A stretch of 64,000 nt of DNA from Begonia masoniana (lineage: Eukaryota > Streptophyta > Magnoliopsida > Cucurbitales > Begoniaceae). Under the pieces are notes generated by a model, which was not told the origin of the DNA, made no database searches, and saw only the letters and a list, made by a program, of their open reading frames with translations. Position numbers and translations under genes: made by a program. The stretch lies in the NCBI GenBank assembly GCA_022432975.1, contig CM039516.1:32955737-33019736 (forward strand). Direction: 5' to 3'. This document shows, one piece after another, positions 11,885 to 22,160 of the stretch (position 1 is the stretch's first letter; each line of letters opens with the position of its first letter).

Positions 11885-14074
11885 TATAACACCCGGTTAT
11901 ACGGGTTTTTGGATTTCGTAATAGAAAGGCATTTTTGTAAATATAGTAAATTAAGTCTATTTTGTGAGCGGGAAGTTTTATTATAACCCTAGTAATATAT
12001 TGGAATATTTGGTGAAATAAGAAAATTTGGAGAAACCAAATCGATAGTCAAATAACGAAATAGGGAGAAAATTGAATGGATGGCAAAATTGTAATTTTGC
12101 AATGTTAAAAATCTTTACAAAAGCAAAAATACCCTCCCCCTTCAACACTTCACGTATTTCTCATCCCAAATTCCCTCCACCAGAGATTTTTCACTTCTCC
12201 TTCAACGATTCCTCCACGCCGGCGATTCCTCTATTCTGGCGACTGATTCCTTCCTGTTTTCTTCCACAATTGACACTCTAGATAAGATTCTAACATTTTT
12301 TACGGTTAGTTTTTGGTTTCTAGGGTTTAAACGGTTAGGGTTTTGATTAGGATTTTGTTGAAATTGTCGGTTTATGTTAGAAATTGATAGGTTTACCGTA
12401 TTTACGACTCTAACAGACGTATTTGTGATTATTGGAGATAGTTAGGTTGAATTAATGGATGTATTTGGATTTTAGATTAATTTTTGGAGGTTGAAATGTG
12501 TAAAAACTCCATTAATGAAGGTTTAGAAGTATGAGCGCGAATTGCTCGATGAAATGCCCGAATGAGTTAAATTAGAATTTTAGGAAATTTCCTTTAACTA
12601 GAAGTTTCGTTTGGTCTTAGAAACGATTTATTTGGATTTAGCCTTAATGACCGAATGGTGGAATGTTTTAGGTGACGAAGCTCAAAACAAGGCACTCGGA
12701 TTGCTAAGGACGCGAGGTAAGTCTTCGTGACTTGTTTGGCCGATTTGGCATACACCATAAGAAAGTTTATCGATTGAGGATTTGAGGATTTATGTTGTTT
12801 TAGTGTAAATAGGATGGGTAGTTAGATTTAGTTTAAGTTATTGAATGTTTAATGTCCATTGTTTGTTATATATTTTTAATTACAGTTAACGCATCGTACA
12901 TGTCCATGCATCACGTTTTTTGAAATGACATAAAAAATGAACTTCCGCATACGTTTTCATGAAAAAGAAATGACTAATGAAAGATATGAATGCACGTAAT
13001 CCCTGTCACGTAGGGGTGGGGTTTAAACATGGCTGTCCTACAGGTGAAGCATGTTCTTTCCCCTCGGGTAGATGGAGAGGGCTATCCAACCGCTGGATGT
13101 GCCGTTTTCATTTACTGAGAGCGAACCCCCGGTGACATCCCGTTATGTAACGTAATGAATCAATGACTGCATGATTTTTTATGAACAGCATATGCATGCT
13201 GAACGCACATGATGAAGAAGGATGCCCGTGAGAGTGCGCTGGCACAGTCGAGGCGATTTTGACCTGTGGGAATCAAAGTATAGGTATTTTGGGTTGGTTT
13301 GATGGAAATTATATAGAAAGTCATTTTAAGTTGATTAGAAACTAGCTTGATGATATTGTTTTTGTGAATATTATGGTATTAGAATGTATAGGAAGTGAAG
13401 TTTTTATTTTGAAAATATACTGAAACTGCTTGGAGGTTTTAAACTAGTAAGGATATGTTTAGTTTTCAAAGCGACCCATGCAGTTCATTTTCATGAATTT
13501 TTACTATGTTTTCGGATACGTTTTTAAGTCAAGTTTTGAGGTTTAAAGTGTTTGAGGAGTTGGAGATGTTGAGGGATATGTTGAAGTAAGTTTAGATGTG
13601 GAATGTAGGTGAAAGGGATGTAGAAAAGCGAAGAAAAAACAAAGAAAAAAGGGGGCGGGGGGTGCTAAGGATCGATCGGCGCTTGCATGATGCAAGCGCC
13701 AAGGGCAGCAACGCTGCCAATCGATAGGCGCTTGCATGAAGCAAGTGCCGAAGGCAGCAAGGCTGCCGATCGATCGGCTACACTGCTGCCATTATGTATT
13801 TATTTTTTTTAAAAAAATTGATTTTTCAAACGTGTTTCAACCCAACCTTTCACGATACCTTTTAAGTGTATTTTACAAGCGTTCTCCACGTATTTTAAAG
13901 GATTTTAAAAGATTTTAAAGACCCAAAAACCGAGTTGACGTTTTATCAAATAGTGGTTCTAGTACTCGTTTTAATGTTTTAAAAGTCAAAAAATTTTACG
14001 CCCCGAAACGTCTAAGTCAGAGTCAACGTCAAGTAAATTTTTGTGACGGCCTGGAAGGGGTCGGAGTCGTTAAA
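11885..14074 (+). mobile_element. Solo gypsy LTR, TSD ACAAA
   Basis: About 2.2 kb flanked by ACAAA at 11880-11884 and 14075-14079. The edges are slightly decayed (TATAACACCCGGTT at the left, GGAGTCGTTAAA at the right). Internal order: putative first donor near 12281 (GT changed to AT), microexon 12672-12716 between TTTTAG and GTAAGT, stem-loop GATGGAGAGGGCTATCC (13071-13087) with GGATGTGCC, palindromic GATCGATCGGCG with GCTTGCATGATGCAAGC (13670-13780), and LTR end. The exon-3 block present in sister LTRs appears deleted near 13200. No PBS or coding interior is present, so it is a recombination product. Confidence 0.75.
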
Positions 14075-15224
14075 ACAAAACCATCGAATTTCAGCTTTAG
14101 AAGGAGAGAAAGAAGATTACAGAAAATAGCCGTTGGACGACAATTATAGCCGTTGGAATGTACGGTGTTGTGGTCGCGCGCACGCTGCTCCTCGCGCCCA
14201 TCTGCGCACTCTTGTTGCGCGACCAAATGAATTGTGCACCCCAACCTGCGCAACCAGGTGCTCCTTTGTGCGCCCCTGCTCCTTTGATGGGGTACGAGTC
14301 TGTAAATGGAGCAAAAATATGCATGCGGAAGACTTAAGAATGATAAGAGGGTCGGTGCTCAAGAGCACCCCAAAAACAGACGCCAAAATAGACGAAAAAC
14401 AGAGGAAAAGGCGAGGAGGGAGGAAGGGTGATACTTTGCTTTCTGGGTGAGGTTACAAACTCCTCAGAGATTCCCGATGGAGTGAAAGGAGGTGGTGATG
14501 ACCCGTTGCTGGCCCAGAAGCTATCGAAGCTTCGGTGAGAAGTTCGTCGTTGCCAGCGACAAATTCACAGCGAGGGGAAAAGGATTCTTTCCTTTCCTTC
14601 TTCTGTCAGCTCTAGAGGGAGCGAAGAGAGGAGGAGGAAGCTAAGAGCTTCACCAAGCATCCATCGACTTGGGAGCAATGCGGGTGACGCCTTCAGGAGC
14701 AGAGCTCCGGCCGAACACCGAGAACGCTTCAGCGTCTCTCACGAGGAAGAACACTCCTACATTGGTTTCCAAAAATTTGTATTACTGGCTAAACTACTAC
14801 AGAGGAGAAAGGAAGCTAAATACAAGAGGGAAATGGTGAAGAAGAAGAAGATGAATTATGTAGAAGAAGCATCAGGCAACGGCTAGAAAAAGAGCCGTTG
14901 GAGCACTTTGCAGATGGCTGGCGTTCTGGTTTACTGGGCAGCTTCTCCAAGGCTGGTTCAACTCTTTGCTTTGGTTCAGCTCCGGTTCAGCCCGTAGTTC
15001 TCTTGGTATGGCCGGTTCACCCTTGGTTCCTTTTGGTTCGGCCAGTTCAGCTGTAACACTCGACAACTTCGGGCATGTGAACTTTCTTTTAACGCAACTG
15101 AATTAACTGCCATCCATGCAAATATTCTCTTGGTCGAAAATTTAGGCGCCAAAGTTTAATCAGCTCTTTTTTTATAAAATTAGGTTTGGTGGTAAACTTG
15201 TAATTAAGCCTAGCTTATTAAGTG

Positions 15225-15232
15225 TATAAATA
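15225..15232 (+). promoter_or_regulatory. TATA box of the gypsy 5' LTR
   Basis: A perfect TATAAATA, identical in the 3' LTR at 24851-24858. It is followed by a pyrimidine-rich CTCTCTCTCCTCAGCTC leader, as expected for a plant retrotransposon promoter. Confidence 0.7.
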
Positions 15233-15729
15233 GAAAATGGAAATCCTAAAGCCTCACAAAAACCTCCACTAGCTGACTTCCATCTTTCAGCCGACTCTCT
15301 CTCCTCAGCTCTTTTCTCTGTTCTTCCTCCAACGATCAGCTTCCTTCTGTTTTCTTTCGATACTCCAAGCTCGAGGTAAGATTTCGACAATGTGTTTACT
15401 GATTAGTCATTTGAGAGTTGATTAGAGATTTAGATTCAGGTTTTCTGAGGAAGTTGAAGTATCATGGTAGATATAACTATTAACATAGCATATATGATTG
15501 TTGTAGATAATAAGTAGAAATAATGAATGTTGGCTGAGCCTGGGTAGTTGGTAAACCCGAACACCATTATCGTTTAGCTGAGGTTTTTATGCACACTAGG
15601 TGACTGATATAATGCTCGAATGGAAATGAGTTAGACTTCTAGGATATATACTTAGTTAGAAAGCTACCATTCTAGAATATTAGACTACTTAAGATTTGTT
15701 TTCTTACATTAATACGTGAAATGACTTAG

Positions 15730-16396
15730 GTGGGAAAAATCTCCAAGTGAAGGAAAGACATTTGCTAAGGAATCTAGGTAAGTGAGTGTGTTAAGATTTC
15801 CAGCCATTAGGGCCCTGCATCACAAGGGTAGTAGGTTGAGTTTGTTTCTGATATTCGATTATGTTTAGGAAGTTGTCTGCTTTAGTATAATGTTTGGAAT
15901 AGTGTATGCTCTGTTTTCTGATGAATGACTCTTTCCATGGTCTCATGTTTTGAGAATATTTATTTACCGAGTATACAAAATATTTTACACGCATACTCCT
16001 TTATGAATGAAACAAGAAAACGAAACGTATGAAACCTTGATTAAGTGAGGGTTGGGGGCGGTATTGGCCATGTCACTGTCCAGGGATGGACCATGATTCT
16101 TGCCCGTAAGGGCCATGTACACGCACTCTGCCCACCCCCCCTTCGGCACAAACTCCTCCTTAATCCATGATATGAAAACGATGAACAAGAATATGATTCC
16201 CACGATTTGAAAGTGAATGTGAACACAAGCATGATTCCCAATTTGAGTAAAAGATGTGAACATGATTTTATGCAGCATTCATGAGCATTCACGTGTTTGT
16301 TGCACTCTTTACTAAGCATTAGGCTTATAGTTTGAACCTTATGATGTAGGTGACAAAACAACAGGTGAGGACTTCACTCTAGAAGGAAATGCTTAG
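15730..16396 (+). other. Putative spliced microexon and terminal exon inside the LTR
   Basis: The microexon is 15730-15777 (preceded by ACTTAG, followed by GTAAGT). The terminal exon begins at 16350 after GATGTAG and reaches a TAG at 16394-16396. Read in phase 1, exon 2 gives GKNLQVKERHLLRNL and exon 3, with the split Gly codon, GDKTTGEDFTLEGNA and stop. A first donor GAG|GTAAG at 15376 is also phase-compatible. The 3' LTR has the same arrangement (25356-25403 and 25983-26029) with substitutions, and other LTR subfamilies keep the layout with different residues. The start codon is unresolved. This is a hypothesis from sequence conservation and splice consensus only. Confidence 0.45.
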
Positions 16397-17109
16397 GTCT
16401 GGTTGCTGGTTGCTGGTTGCTGCTCATGGTGATGATTTGTGGCTGGGAAGCGATTTTTAACCAGTGGAGTGTTGCTCGTAGCATGTTTTAGTAAGGTCTA
16501 TGATATTGAAACATAAGTATGATGAAGTTTTCTTATGATGATGAATACTAGGATTGTCTGGTACAGTTTCGTGTTTAAAGAAGATTTTAAAACTAAAGAT
16601 TTATCTGTTTTCTGTAAGTCTTCCGCTATGCATGTTTAAGTTTCATGAGTAGAATGGTTTCCATTCAAAATGAAATGTAAAAAGAAATTTAAGTAGTCTG
16701 TGGATGATAGACTTAAATAAGTCTATGGGTACTGGTCGGTGGACGTTGTTGACTGGGCAGACTGTAGACGATAGCTTCTAAGTAGCCCGTGGACGATAAA
16801 GTCGTCTGATTTTGCAGACGAGAATATTGCCCGACTTGTGTCATTCAACTCTGTGGACGAGTACGTCGTCAGGAATGTGAAGGAGTTGAGTTCAGAGAGT
16901 TAAAGGTTTTAGCCGTTGTTATTTAAGTTATATGTCCGCGAGTTTTCAAAAATATATATATATCCTTAAATGATTTATGATCCGAGTCTAGGATTTATGG
17001 TGTCAAGAAGAAAAATGAAGAATTTTATGTCATGGAATGAAACTAGAAGTAAATGTATATCAAGGCAATACTCGTGGCGGCCCCGACTGGGTTGGGGTTG
17101 TTACAATTA

Positions 17110-17121
17110 TGGTATCAGAGC
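17110..17121 (+). other. Primer binding site (initiator Met tRNA)
   Basis: TGGTATCAGAGC, four bases after the LTR end. It is complementary to the 3' end of plant initiator tRNA-Met, the primer for minus-strand DNA synthesis. The same 12-mer occurs at 40950 and 58941. Confidence 0.9.
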
Positions 17122-17267
17122 GACCCGAGTTTTAAAGCCAGTTCTGTAGACTGCCTACCAGCACAAATCACCACATGAGTACTCTCCAGCAACTGTAAGT
17201 GTTTACGATTTTAGTAATGTCATTCAAAGTTAAGATGTGTTTATGATAATATGTTAGGATTTTCAAG

Positions 17268-18659
17268 ATGGTCAGAGGTCAACAGAGAGAAGGCAACGAA
17301 GATAGTAATACCATTGCACAACTAACGGAGTTAGTTCTTCGCCAATCCCGCCAGATTGAACAACTTGTGGCTACTAGAGAAGAGCAAGGGAACTCTAGTT
17401 TGAATGTAACCCATGACCATGGTGGCGAACGTTTTTACTGGCTTTGACCTCCGGTATTTAATGGTCAAGTTTCGGACCCTATCTATGCTGAGGAATGGAT
17501 TCAAACAATTGAGGACATGTTCATGTATGCCAAGGTCGAAGAGGGGGACAAGATTACATGTGCTGTTTTTCATCTTGCACTGGGTGCAAGGCATTGGTGG
17601 GTTTCAATTAAGAGCACTACTAACATGGAAACTATGACTTGGGCATGGTTCAAGACGGCCTTCTTTGACAAGTACTTCAACCGAGCAGTTCGGGCTAGTA
17701 AAAAGATGGAGTTTATGCAGCTACGCCAAACCGGTTCTGTGGCAGACTATATTTGTAAGTTCGAAGCACTGTCACAATTTGCACCCCGTTTGGTGGATGA
17801 TGAGGAAGACAAGATTCACTAATTCGTTCAAGGGTTGAGACCAAACCTTTTCAGGGGAGTGAAAACTGCAGGGATCCACAACATACCCTATTCTGAGGTG
17901 GCAGCTAAGGCTTTGGAACTGGAAGAGGTAGAAATTGTTGTGCAAGGACAGCGCGAGCCGCCAAGGAAGATGGTCGATAATGTGCGGTCACAACCGCTGC
18001 AGAACCAAGGAGGTTGGCAGCATCAACAGAGAGGCATCAAAAGGCCCTACAACCCCAATGACGATCGAGGAAAAGGAAAGTGGCCTCAAGGGACTCCTCA
18101 AGTTCCTCAAGCTCCTCAGTCCCCACTATGTTCCATCTGCCAGAAGAACCACCATGGCGAATGCAAACTATACACGGGCCGCTGTTATAGGTGCGATAAG
18201 GTTGGCCATGTTGTTAGGGATTGTCCAATGCCGCTGGATGTGAATCGTACGAGGGTGGCACCTAGAGTTTTCGCCATGATGGAAGATGATGATGCGGAGC
18301 AGAAAATGGTTATAACAGGTATGATTAAGATTTATGGTAAACCCGCATACACACTTACAGATACCGGTGCTACCCATTCTTTCGTAGCAACTACATTTGC
18401 ATGCAGGTATAATTTACGGACTCTTCTAGCCGATAAGTCATTTAGTGTCATGTTACCGTCGGGAGAATCCTTACATTCTGAACAAGTAGTAAAAGGTGAA
18501 ATTGTATTAGTAGGGGACAAAGAGATATATGTAGAGTTGATTATAATTGATATGAAAGGATACGAAATCATATTGGGTATGGATTGGCTATTCAGACATT
18601 ATGCCACAATCAACTGTAGGACTGGTCTAGTTGAATTCCGACCCCCGAATGGGGACTGA
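17268..18659 (+). pseudogene. Gag-protease of the gypsy element
   Basis: One uninterrupted frame of 463 codons starts at ATG 17268, with in-frame stops TGA 17445 and TAA 17820 and a TGA at 18657. The first third is a charged N-terminus and the retrotransposon Gag fold (EEWIQTIEDMFMYAK, WAWFKTAFFDKYFNR, FEALSQFAPRLVDDE). A CCHC zinc knuckle CYRCDKVGHVVRDC lies near residue 305, followed by the retroviral-type aspartic protease with DTGATHSF at the active site and the flap-side ILGMDWL. Gag packages RNA and the protease cleaves the polyprotein in cytoplasmic particles. The stops look like single transitions in Arg, Trp or Gln codons, as expected from methylated-cytosine decay. The frame continues past 18659 into pol. 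Confidence 0.9.
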
Positions 18660-19125
18660 TATTCTTTTCAAGCCATCTCAAAATCAAGTAAGATACCAAT
18701 TATATCCTCGTTAGAAACCCAGCGGTTACTGAGAAGTGGTTGTGTAAGTTATCTAGCTAGCATAATTGATATACGGGTGGAGGATAAGGTAGAACTTCAA
18801 GATATTCCTATGGTCCGAGTGTTCCCTAAGGTATTCTTGGATGACTTGCCCGGGTTACCACCCGATAGAGAAATTGAATTTGTGGTTGATACATACCTTG
18901 AGGCTTTACTTGTGTCTAAGAATCCCTACCGTATGGCACCGGTTGAATTGAAAGAACTAAAAACTCAATTGTAAGAGTTAGTAGACAAATGATTTATTTG
19001 CCCTAGCTGTTCTCCCTTGGGTGCACCTGTTTTATTTGTTAAGAAGAATGACGGATCCCTTCGGATGTGTATTGATTACAGGGAGTTGAACAAACTGACA
19101 ATCAAGAATAAGTATCCTTTACCCC
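18660..19125 (+). pseudogene. Pol, linker and start of reverse transcriptase
   Basis: Continues the Gag-protease frame without a shift, through TAA 18972 and TGA 18990. Recognisable are VFLDDLPGLPPDREIEF, PYRMAPVELKELKTQL, then [20 protein letters not shown], the first conserved RT block. The frame is cut after KNKYPLP by the Cassandra array and its ACCCC duplication, and resumes at 21290 with RIDDLFDQL. Confidence 0.9.
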
Positions 19126-21289
19126 TGTAACGACCCATTTTCCCAGCAAGATATTGTCCGCTCTGGGGATTGAGCGGCAGCCCAATATCCTCCCTTCACG
19201 GCTTTGTTTGGCGAGAACTTCCCAGTCGGTTACCCAACTTGAGATTGCTCTCGCCGAAGCACTTTTAACTTCAGAGTTCTTATGGGATCCGTTGTCAATT
19301 GTGCTCCAAAATGCGTCTTGCTATGTTGGGAGGGTCTCTTTACATATGTTTCATTTCCACATACTTCCCCAAGCGATGTGGGATTGTGACGACCCCCTCT
19401 TTACGATCCATCACCTTCCGTTCTCTTGCGCGGACGTACCGCCATCCGGGTTCCGGTTCGTGCAGCCATCGTACCCATACGTGCATATTCGGGTCATCAC
19501 AATCACCCCCCCTCGGGGGCCCAACGTCCTCGTTGGCCACATTTCCGGTTTGGTACAGGCTTTGATACCAATTGTAACGACCCATTTTCCCAGTAAAATA
19601 TTGTCCGCTCTGGGGATTGAGCCGCAGCCCAATATCCTCCCCTCACGGCTTTGTTTGGCGAGAACTTCCTAGTCGGTCACCCAACCTGAGATTGCTCTCG
19701 CCGAAGCACTTTTAACTTCAGAGTTCTTATAGGATCAGTTGCCAATTGTGCTCCAAAACGCATCTTGCTATGTTGGGAGGGTCTCTTTACATATGTTTCA
19801 TTTCCACATACTTCCCCAAGCGATGTGGGATTGTGACGACCCCCTCTTTACGATCCGTCACCTTCCAGTTCGCCCGCGCGGACGTACTGCCATCCGGGTT
19901 CCGGTTCGTGCAGCCATCGTACCCATACGTGCATATTCGGGTCATCACAATCACCCCCCCGGGGGCCCAACGTCCTCGTTGGCCACATTTCTGGTTGGGT
20001 ACAGGCTTTGATACCATTTGTAACGACCCATTTTCCCAACAAGATATTGTCCGCTCTGGGGATTGAGCCGCAACCCAATATCCTCCCCTCACGGCTTTGT
20101 TTGGTGAGAACTTCACAGTCGGTCACCCAACCTGAGATTGCTCTCGCCGAAGCACTTTTAACTTCAGAGTTCTTATGGGATCCGTTGCCAATTGTGCTCC
20201 AAAACGCATCTTGCTATGTTGGAGGGTCTATTTACATATGTTTCATTTCCACATACTTCCCCAAGCGATGTGGGATTGTGACGACCCCCTCTTTACGATC
20301 CGTCACCTTCCAGTTTGCCCGCGCGGACGTACCGCCATCCGGGTTCCGGTTCGTGCAGCCATCGTACCCATACGTGCATATTCGGGTCATCACAATCACC
20401 CCCCCTCGGGGGCCCAACGTCCTCGTTGGCCACATTTCTGGTTGGGTACAGGCTTTGATACCATTTGTAACGACCCATTTTCCCAGCAAGATATTGTCCG
20501 CTCTGGGGATTGAGCCGCAGCCCAATATCCTCCCCTCACGGCTTTGTTTGGCGAGAACTTCCCAATCGGTCACCCAACTTGAGATTGCTCTCGCCGAAGC
20601 ACTTTTAACTTCAGAGTTCTTATGGGATCCGTTGCTAATTGTGCTCCAAAACGTGTCTTGCTATGTTGGGAGGGTCTCTTTACATATGTTTCATTTCCAC
20701 ATACTTCCCTAAGCGATGTGGGATTGTGACGACCCCTCTTTACGATCCGTCACCTTCCAGTTCGCCCGCGCGGACGTACCGCCATCCGGGTTCTGGTTCG
20801 TGCAGCCATCTTAACCATACGTGCATATTCGGGTCATCACAATCACCCCCCCTCGGGGGCCCAACGTCCTCGTTGGCCACATTTCTGGTTGGGTACAGAC
20901 TTTGATACCATTTGTAACGACCCATTTTCCCAGTAAGATATTGTCCGCTCTGGGGATTGAGCTGCAGCCCAATATCCTCCCCTCACGGCTTTGTTTGGCG
21001 AGAACTTCCCAGTCGGTCACCCAACCTGAGATTGCTCTCGCCGAAGCACTTTTAACTTCAGAGTTCTTATGGGATCCGTTGCCAATTGTGCTCCAAAACG
21101 CGTCTTGCTATGTTGGGAGGGTCTCTTTACATATGTTTCATTTCCACATACTTCCCCAAGTGATGTGGGATTGTGACGACCCCCTCTTTACGATCCGTCA
21201 CCTTCCAGTTTGCCCGCGCGGACGTATCGCCATCTGGGTTCCGGTTCGTGCAGCCATCGTACCCATACGTGCATATTCGGGTCATCACA
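19126..21289 (-). mobile_element. Tandem Cassandra TRIM: five LTRs, four internal domains
   Basis: Non-coding terminal-repeat retrotransposon in miniature. LTR copies of 376-377 bases at 19126-19501, 19573-19949, 20019-20394, 20466-20841 and 20913-21289 alternate with four internal segments of 69-71 bases. On the minus strand each internal segment starts with primer site TGGTATCAAAGC and ends with a G-rich polypurine tract. The whole array is flanked once by ACCCC (19121-19125, 21290-21294). Each LTR holds a 5S-rRNA-like stretch with RNA polymerase III control boxes, the hallmark of Cassandra. It has no proteins and depends on enzymes of other elements. The copies are nearly identical, so the multimer is young. 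Confidence 0.93.
20997..21077 (-). other. 5S rRNA-like domain in a Cassandra LTR
   Basis: On the minus strand: GGATCCCATAAGAACTCTGA, GAAGTTAAAAGTGCTTCGG, CGGCGAGAGCAATCTCAGG and GGGTGACCGACTGGGAAG. These match, in order, the central and 3' parts of plant 5S rRNA, including box A (GAAGTTAAGCGTGC-like), the intermediate element and box C. Equivalent domains occur in the other four LTRs, for example 19210-19290. It is not a functional 5S gene: the 5' part does not match and the termini belong to an LTR. Confidence 0.85.
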
Positions 21290-21392
21290 ACCCCGAATTG
21301 ATGATTTATTTGACCAGTTACAAGGGGCCAAAGTGTTCTCAAAAATCGACTTACGTTCGGGCTATTACCAATTGAAGGTTAAGGAGGGAGAT
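21290..21392 (+). pseudogene. Reverse transcriptase fragment between two insertions
   Basis: Starts with the second ACCCC copy and reads [20 protein letters not shown], then [13 protein letters not shown]. This is the RT block that contains the first catalytic Asp. The frame stops matching at about 21392, where foreign DNA begins, and resumes at 22161 with [10 protein letters not shown]. Confidence 0.9.
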
Positions 21393-22160
21393 AAAGCCCA
21401 ACACCTTATTAAGATCATATTGGCATACTCTCCCAAAAAAAAAAGAGCAGACCCCATTGAAGACGAGAGTGAGGTACAACAAGGCCATTTCTGTCCACCG
21501 CCCTTCTCACGGAGCCGTACGTGGACGTTACCGCTCATACAGCTCCCAGCCAGCAAGCAGTTAGCCTTCCTCTACAAAGAATGGACGTGTGGATGAATCG
21601 ACATCAAATCGAGGTGGGCCCTCCAGTTTTGCTTTTCAGCAAGAACATGATAAGAGCATTCCTTTCACATCAAATTACATTGAGAGTAGCCCTCCAGCAG
21701 CTTGAGTACTTAGTTGTAGGAGTTGCTTTCCCTTATTAATTGGTTGGGTTGGTTTCCGGCCAATTCCTTTTGTTGTCGATCCAGGTAAGGGCAGGTTCCA
21801 AAGAGGATGTCGTCCTAAGGCGGGGAACTTTCCTAAAAGAAGTCAGAACTGCAAAAGCTACTGAACCCTATCTGACTAATAAGAAGAAAGAAGTCAGAAA
21901 GCGAGAAGACCTGCTGTTCTAACTGCTATAAGAACTAGAGTGAAAAGGTGTAAGCCTTATACTCCGTTACTTAAGTAAAAAATGGAGTTAGGGCTGGGAG
22001 GTAATAGGTATAAAGTAGTAGTCTTAACTCGGATCCCATATATCTTAGGTTAAGGTGACTGGAAGGTTAGAAAAAACTAGGCTAGATAAGAATATGTATT
22101 AGATGTGAGCTCTCTTCTTTCCTTTTGTAGTTAGTTGCATGTAGCTCCTTGCCTTTTGGG
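21393..22160. other. Foreign insert in pol, probably mitochondrial DNA
   Basis: About 768 bases unlike any other repeat in the window interrupt RT between KEGD and SPKTAF. It contains CACGGAGCCGTACGTGGACG..CCGCTCATACAGCTCC, where GAGCCGTA pairs with TACAGCTC (one mismatch). This resembles domain V of a group II intron, common in plant organelle genomes. The purine-rich GAAAGCGAGAAGACC stretches also suggest plant mitochondrial sequence. No target duplication or LTR-like ends are visible, as expected for organellar DNA inserted by end joining. The source locus could not be named. Confidence 0.5.

Larger units (their letters stand above)
15052..17105 (+). mobile_element. 5' LTR of the gypsy element
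   Basis: 2054 bases, TGTAACACTCG..GGGTTGGGGTTGTTACA. It carries a TATA box, a donor-like GAG|GTAAG at 15376, a 48-nt microexon (15730-15777) between CTTAG and GTAAGT, hairpin structures (16030-16150), the TAAGC-ATTAG-GCTTA hairpin (16313-16327), the GTAGGTGA acceptor-like motif (16346-16353), a few TGGACGA-type motifs, and the LTR tail. It is 484 bases shorter than the 3' LTR because the repeat region equivalent to 26330-26815 is reduced. Confidence 0.92.

Noticed and set aside
10003..14450. Small GC-rich ORFs near 10.1 and 14.2 kb as host genes
   Set aside because: They fall inside LTR segments that recur at 4.2, 27.6 and 59.5 kb.
20997..21077. 5S rRNA gene cluster at 19-21 kb
   Set aside because: The 5S-like part covers only the central and 3' region and sits inside TG..CA LTRs with primer site, polypurine tract and a TSD; this is Cassandra, not 5S rDNA.
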